From NCBI GenBank assembly GCA_012270355.1, contig JAAXIL010000118.1, positions 1-10,014 on the forward strand: a DNA stretch of 10,014 nt. The letters run 5' to 3'. Origin of the DNA: Psychrobacter sp. (GTDB lineage Bacteria; Pseudomonadota; Gammaproteobacteria; Pseudomonadales; Moraxellaceae). Shown here piece by piece: positions 7,465 to 10,014 of the stretch (positions are counted from its first letter, which is position 1; each line of letters begins with the position of its first letter). Below the pieces are notes generated by a model. That model did no database searches, was not told the DNA's origin, and worked only from the letters and a program-made list of their open reading frames with translations. The translations under genes and the position numbers were made by a program.

Positions 7465-8114
7465 TGGCACGCATTAATTTACTGCCTTGGCGTGAAGAGC
7501 TTCGCGAACGCAAAAACAAAGAATTTATTACCCTAGTTATTGGTATTTTGTTGCTCGGACTGGCATTGGCTTTTGCAGTTTGGACATTTTTTAACAATGA
7601 GCTGTCCGAGCAACGTATCGCTAATGATGGCATTATCGCTGAAAATGCCAAACTTGATGCCCAGCTTGCCGAAATCGAAACCTTAGAACAACGCCGTGAA
7701 GAAATCATCTCACGCATGACAGTGGTTCAAGACCTGCAAGGTAAGCGTCCGCTACCGGTACGCATTTGGGATGATGTTGCCCGTGCCATTCCGCAGAATA
7801 TGTACTTAACCACCTTCCAAAGAACCGATGATACGCTAAGCTTTACTGGCAAGGCAGACAATCCAAATGTGGTCTCTGCACTGGTTCGCAACTTAGACGC
7901 CAGCGATTGGTTAGGCAACTCTAAGGTCAGTTTCATCAAACAAAACATCACTGCTTATCAAGAAGCCCCTACCATTTCTGCTGAAGATGCCGACCGTGTC
8001 ATCTATCCCGAAGATAGCTATATTGATTTTGTTGTTACTACACAGGTCATTAACACCTCTGTCGCCGAAGACACCGAGGGCGATGTGGCTGCAGACACAA
8101 CAGGAGAGCAATAA
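7464..8114 (+). CDS. pilN: Type IV pilus assembly protein PilN
   Basis: PilN is a bitopic inner-membrane protein that joins cytoplasmic PilM to periplasmic PilO and PilP. Its N-terminus MARINLLPWREELR carries the INLLPWR motif known to bind the PilM groove. One membrane helix follows (about 21-43), then a predicted coiled coil (about 46-90, rich in Glu, Ala, Leu and Arg) and a ferredoxin-like periplasmic domain (about 95-195, beginning RPLPVRIWDDVARAIP). The last 20 residues are acidic and Thr-rich and probably disordered. It has 216 residues, in the usual range. AAGGAG at 7449-7454, inside the end of pilM, is its RBS. Its stop overlaps the pilO start as TAATG. Confidence 0.95.
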   Translation: MARINLLPWREELRERKNKEFITLVIGILLLGLALAFAVWTFFNNELSEQRIANDGIIAENAKLDAQLAEIETLEQRREEIISRMTVVQDLQGKRPLPVRIWDDVARAIPQNMYLTTFQRTDDTLSFTGKADNPNVVSALVRNLDASDWLGNSKVSFIKQNITAYQEAPTISAEDADRVIYPEDSYIDFVVTTQVINTSVAEDTEGDVAADTTGEQ

Positions 8115-8839
8115 TGGCATTATCTATACGCAAAAAGCCTGCTAAAACCTCTAAACTTGCTAAAACTAAAAAGCCTGCCCGCCAGTCGATGGATTTAAAA
8201 GAATTTTGGCGAAGCCTGCAAAATCTTGATATGCAAAATTATGGCAACTGGCCAACTGCTGTCAAAATTTTCATAATTTTGATGCTGTTATTATTTATTG
8301 CAGCTTTAGCTTATGCCTTGCCTATCAGTAAAAAGATTGACGAGATTCAGGCTGCCGAAGCCGAAGAACAAACGCTACTGGATACTTATCGCGAGAAAGA
8401 GTCCAAAGCTCGGCATTTAGAAGAGTATAGGCGTCAAGTGGCTCAGATGGAGGTTGAGTTCAATGCGTTGCTCGATCAATTACCCAAGGACACTCGAGTA
8501 TCTGAATTGGTTGAAGGCATCAACATGACTGGGGTGGGTAGCGGTATCCGTTTTCAGGATATCTCTATTGAGCCCGAGGTGGAACAAGAGTTGTTCATTG
8601 AGCAGCCCATTCGTATTGCAGCGGTTGGAGAGTATCATCAATTTGGCTCTTTTATTAGTGGTATCGCTGCCTTACCTCGTATCATTACTATGCATGACTT
8701 TGAGGTCTCTAACCCTCAGCCCACACTTGAGACATTCCCTGAGCTCACCTTGGTACTAAACACCAAGACTTACCGCTCAAAAGAAATCGAAGAAACTCCA
8801 CCCGCCGAGGGCGAGACTGAATCAGAGGCAGGAGAATAA
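8114..8839 (+). CDS. pilO: Type IV pilus assembly protein PilO
   Basis: PilO forms a heterodimer with PilN in the periplasm and helps set pilus assembly and retraction dynamics. The 241-residue protein has a Lys-rich cytoplasmic tail (1-45, with several KKPA/KTKKPA-like stretches), a membrane helix (about 49-70), a coiled coil (about 73-120) and a periplasmic domain with typical PilO features: LLDQLPKDTRVSELVEGI (about 119-136), GVGSGIRFQDISIEPE and EYHQFGSFISGIAALPRIITMHDFEV. The acidic tail (ETPPAEGETESEAGE) is probably disordered. The RBS AGGAGA lies at the end of pilN, and the ATG overlaps the pilN stop by one base. The gap to pilP is two bases. Confidence 0.95.
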   Translation: MALSIRKKPAKTSKLAKTKKPARQSMDLKEFWRSLQNLDMQNYGNWPTAVKIFIILMLLLFIAALAYALPISKKIDEIQAAEAEEQTLLDTYREKESKARHLEEYRRQVAQMEVEFNALLDQLPKDTRVSELVEGINMTGVGSGIRFQDISIEPEVEQELFIEQPIRIAAVGEYHQFGSFISGIAALPRIITMHDFEVSNPQPTLETFPELTLVLNTKTYRSKEIEETPPAEGETESEAGE

Positions 8840-8841
8840 TC

Positions 8842-9405
8842 ATGAACATATCCCTATCTCATCATTTAGATTCTAATTCTGCACTCAAGCATGGCTTCAT
8901 GACCATTTGTGCAGCGACATTGTTGACATCTATCGGATGTACTGACCGTGTGAATGAAGCCAATGTCAAAATGGCGGAAATCCGAAATTCACCGGCTCAG
9001 CCTGTTGAGCCGCCGCCGACACCAGAGTTGGTCGAAGATTACGTGTACAATGCAAGTGATGTGCGTAGCCCATTTATGCCACCTAGCTTGTTAAATCGCC
9101 AAGAGGCAATTGCAACAACAGATGGCGTTGCCCCGGACTTAACTCGCATCAAAGAGCCGCTTGAGTCATTTGAATTATCAGAGCTTGTTTATCGCGGCAT
9201 TGTGGTGTCACCAAATGGTGAGCAGTACGGGCTGGTACAACGTCCAGACGGTTTAGTAGATAGCGTGCAGATTGGTGACTATATGGGTATGAGTGATGGG
9301 CGGATTGTAGAAATAACCCCAAATCAAATTAACCTAATAGAAATAGTACCAGATACTCGAGCTGGATTTGTTGAAAAACCCGCTTCAATCGTATCCCCCC
9401 TATAA
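8842..9405 (+). CDS. pilP: Type IV pilus assembly lipoprotein PilP
   Basis: PilP is an inner-membrane-anchored periplasmic lipoprotein that bridges PilN/PilO and the N0 domain of the secretin PilQ. It has 187 residues. A hydrophobic segment (about 18-32) ends in LLTSIGC, with Cys33 as the likely lipidation site; the -3 residue is Ser rather than the usual Leu. A Pro/Glu-rich linker (51-66) follows. The conserved folded part begins with DVRSPFMPP (73-81) and continues with LESFELSELVYRGIVV, YGLVQRPDG, VQIGDYMG and DGRIVEITPNQINLIEIV (153-170), the homology-region beta sandwich of PilP. AGGAG at 8830-8834, seven bases upstream, supports the ATG at 8842, although a second ATG at codon 20 would also give a short signal peptide. 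It is followed by a 63-base gap before pilQ. Confidence 0.94.
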   Translation: MNISLSHHLDSNSALKHGFMTICAATLLTSIGCTDRVNEANVKMAEIRNSPAQPVEPPPTPELVEDYVYNASDVRSPFMPPSLLNRQEAIATTDGVAPDLTRIKEPLESFELSELVYRGIVVSPNGEQYGLVQRPDGLVDSVQIGDYMGMSDGRIVEITPNQINLIEIVPDTRAGFVEKPASIVSPL

Positions 9406-9468
9406 CCTTTTTTAAAAAAATTGTGACAATGACTGTCAAAGACATGATGGCTTGATGAGGAAATAAGA
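9406..9468 (+). other. pilP-pilQ spacer with T6A6 palindrome and pilQ RBS
   Basis: This is the only sizeable gap in the operon. It holds the perfect palindrome TTTTTTAAAAAA (9410-9421), a 5-bp stem TGACA/TGTCA (9424-9428 and 9434-9438) with a 5-base loop, and the pilQ RBS GAGGAA (9457-9462). No GC-rich stem followed by a U run is present, so it is not a convincing terminator. Confidence 0.5.
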
Positions 9469-9993
9469 ATGACAACCCATAGCAATACATCACAAGGCTT
9501 AACCAACTCATACAACCGGGCTAAATTTGCTCGCCGTGCTTTAGTGGCTGCCATCACAACTGTGAGTCTATCGGCTTATGCTGATCAAAGCATCACTGCC
9601 ATGAGTGTGACTCAGCCTGATGTTGCAACCACCCAGCTTCGCTTAGATTTTGATGGTTTGCCGGTAACACCTGAAGCGTATCAGTTGGACAACCCACCAC
9701 GTTTAGTGCTGGACTTTAAGAATATTGAAAATGGGCTCCCTAATCGTCAAAACACCATGAATCAAGGTGTCATTAGCAATGTCACTACATTAAGTGGCGA
9801 TGAGACCACAAGACTCATTGTGGGATTAAATGATGTTGCAAACCCCTCGGTGAATACTCAATGCGCCGGTGACGCAGTGGTGGTTAAGACTGTCGATCCA
9901 AACGCTACTCGATGTGTGCGAGACCTAGTTTCCGATCGCTATCTTCCTCTGGGTGCGAGTCTCGCTGATGATCCCGACCATCGACCGTCATAG
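9469..9993 (+). CDS. pilQ: Type IV pilus secretin PilQ, N-terminal part only; frame disturbed before the window edge
   Basis: PilQ is the outer-membrane secretin through which the pilus fibre exits. The ATG at 9469 follows GAGGAA (9457-9462). Residues 1-38 form a long signal peptide (Arg/Lys region, hydrophobic stretch, SAYA before Asp39). Residues about 40-145 match the peptidoglycan-binding AMIN domain: TQLRLDFDGLPVTPEAYQLD (55-74), PPRLVLDFKNIENGLP and TTRLIVGLNDV. Full PilQ proteins have roughly 600-800 residues with AMIN repeats, N0/N1 and the secretin domain, but this frame stops after 174 (TAG at 9991-9993). From about residue 147 the sequence turns Cys/Arg/Asp-rich and unlike a secretin linker, while another frame reads Ser/Pro/Thr-rich peptides. 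The gene is therefore partial at the window edge and probably frameshifted, either by sequence error near a contig end or by real inactivation. Identity is secure; the end is not. Confidence 0.85.
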   Translation: MTTHSNTSQGLTNSYNRAKFARRALVAAITTVSLSAYADQSITAMSVTQPDVATTQLRLDFDGLPVTPEAYQLDNPPRLVLDFKNIENGLPNRQNTMNQGVISNVTTLSGDETTRLIVGLNDVANPSVNTQCAGDAVVVKTVDPNATRCVRDLVSDRYLPLGASLADDPDHRPS

Positions 9994-10014
9994 GCACGTC
10001 ACCTAACACTACAC

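Noticed and set aside
9410..9421. TTTTTTAAAAAA palindrome as a terminator between pilP and pilQ
   Set aside because: It has no GC-rich stem, it lies inside an operon whose genes act together, and there is no sign of a new promoter after it.
9972..10014. A separate small gene at the right edge
   Set aside because: The short open stretch has no start codon or RBS and reads like a continuation of the PilQ linker in a shifted frame.
1..10014. Search for a novel system, mobile element, CRISPR array, tRNA or attachment site
   Set aside because: Nearly all sequence is explained by well-known core genes in a common order. No direct-repeat arrays, terminal inverted repeats, transposase or integrase motifs or tRNA-like cloverleafs were seen by eye.

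Overview
The window is a stretch of chromosomal core genes from a gammaproteobacterium. The best guess is the family Moraxellaceae (Psychrobacter/Moraxella-like). The reasons are the close match of the TopA tail to gammaproteobacterial TopA, the divergent PBP1A/pilMNOPQ arrangement shared by Pseudomonadales, moderately AT-leaning base composition, and the form of the pilus and PBP1A proteins. The genus is an inference. No mobile element, CRISPR array, tRNA, rRNA or phage gene was seen.

Layout from left to right. (1) Positions 2-1807, plus strand: the last 601 codons of topA (DNA topoisomerase I), whose beginning lies outside the window. It ends at a strong bidirectional hairpin terminator (1837-1872). 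(2) Positions 1896-2954, minus strand: trhO, the O2-dependent tRNA U34 hydroxylase of the rhodanese family, convergent with topA. (3) Positions 2955-3114: a 160-base gap with the trhO leader (RBS, small hairpin, weak promoter candidate) and a probable terminator for the gene to its right. (4) Positions 3115-6084, minus strand: mrcA/ponA, the bifunctional class A penicillin-binding protein PBP1A, with an unusual acidic insert and a long disordered tail. (5) Positions 6085-6408: an AT-rich divergent promoter region serving mrcA to the left and the pilus operon to the right. (6) Positions 6409-9993 and on to the window edge, plus strand: pilM-pilN-pilO-pilP-pilQ, the alignment subcomplex and secretin of the type IV pilus machine. 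The first four genes are tightly packed (TAATG overlaps or a 2-base gap). pilQ follows after 63 bases and only its beginning is present.

How the genes fit together. PilM (cytoplasmic, actin-like) binds the N-terminal tail of PilN. PilN and PilO pair through periplasmic domains, PilP links them to the outer-membrane secretin PilQ, and PilQ binds peptidoglycan through its AMIN domain. PBP1A builds that peptidoglycan and is transcribed divergently from the same intergenic region. TopA and TrhO are housekeeping neighbours with no evident tie to the pilus.

The oddest point is the pilQ end. After a normal AMIN domain the reading frame drifts and stops at 9991-9993. Secretin-linker-like sequence appears alternately in two frames up to the window edge, which suggests sequencing indels near a contig end or a broken gene. 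I do not see a previously undescribed system here; the window is an ordinary core region with a few local oddities.
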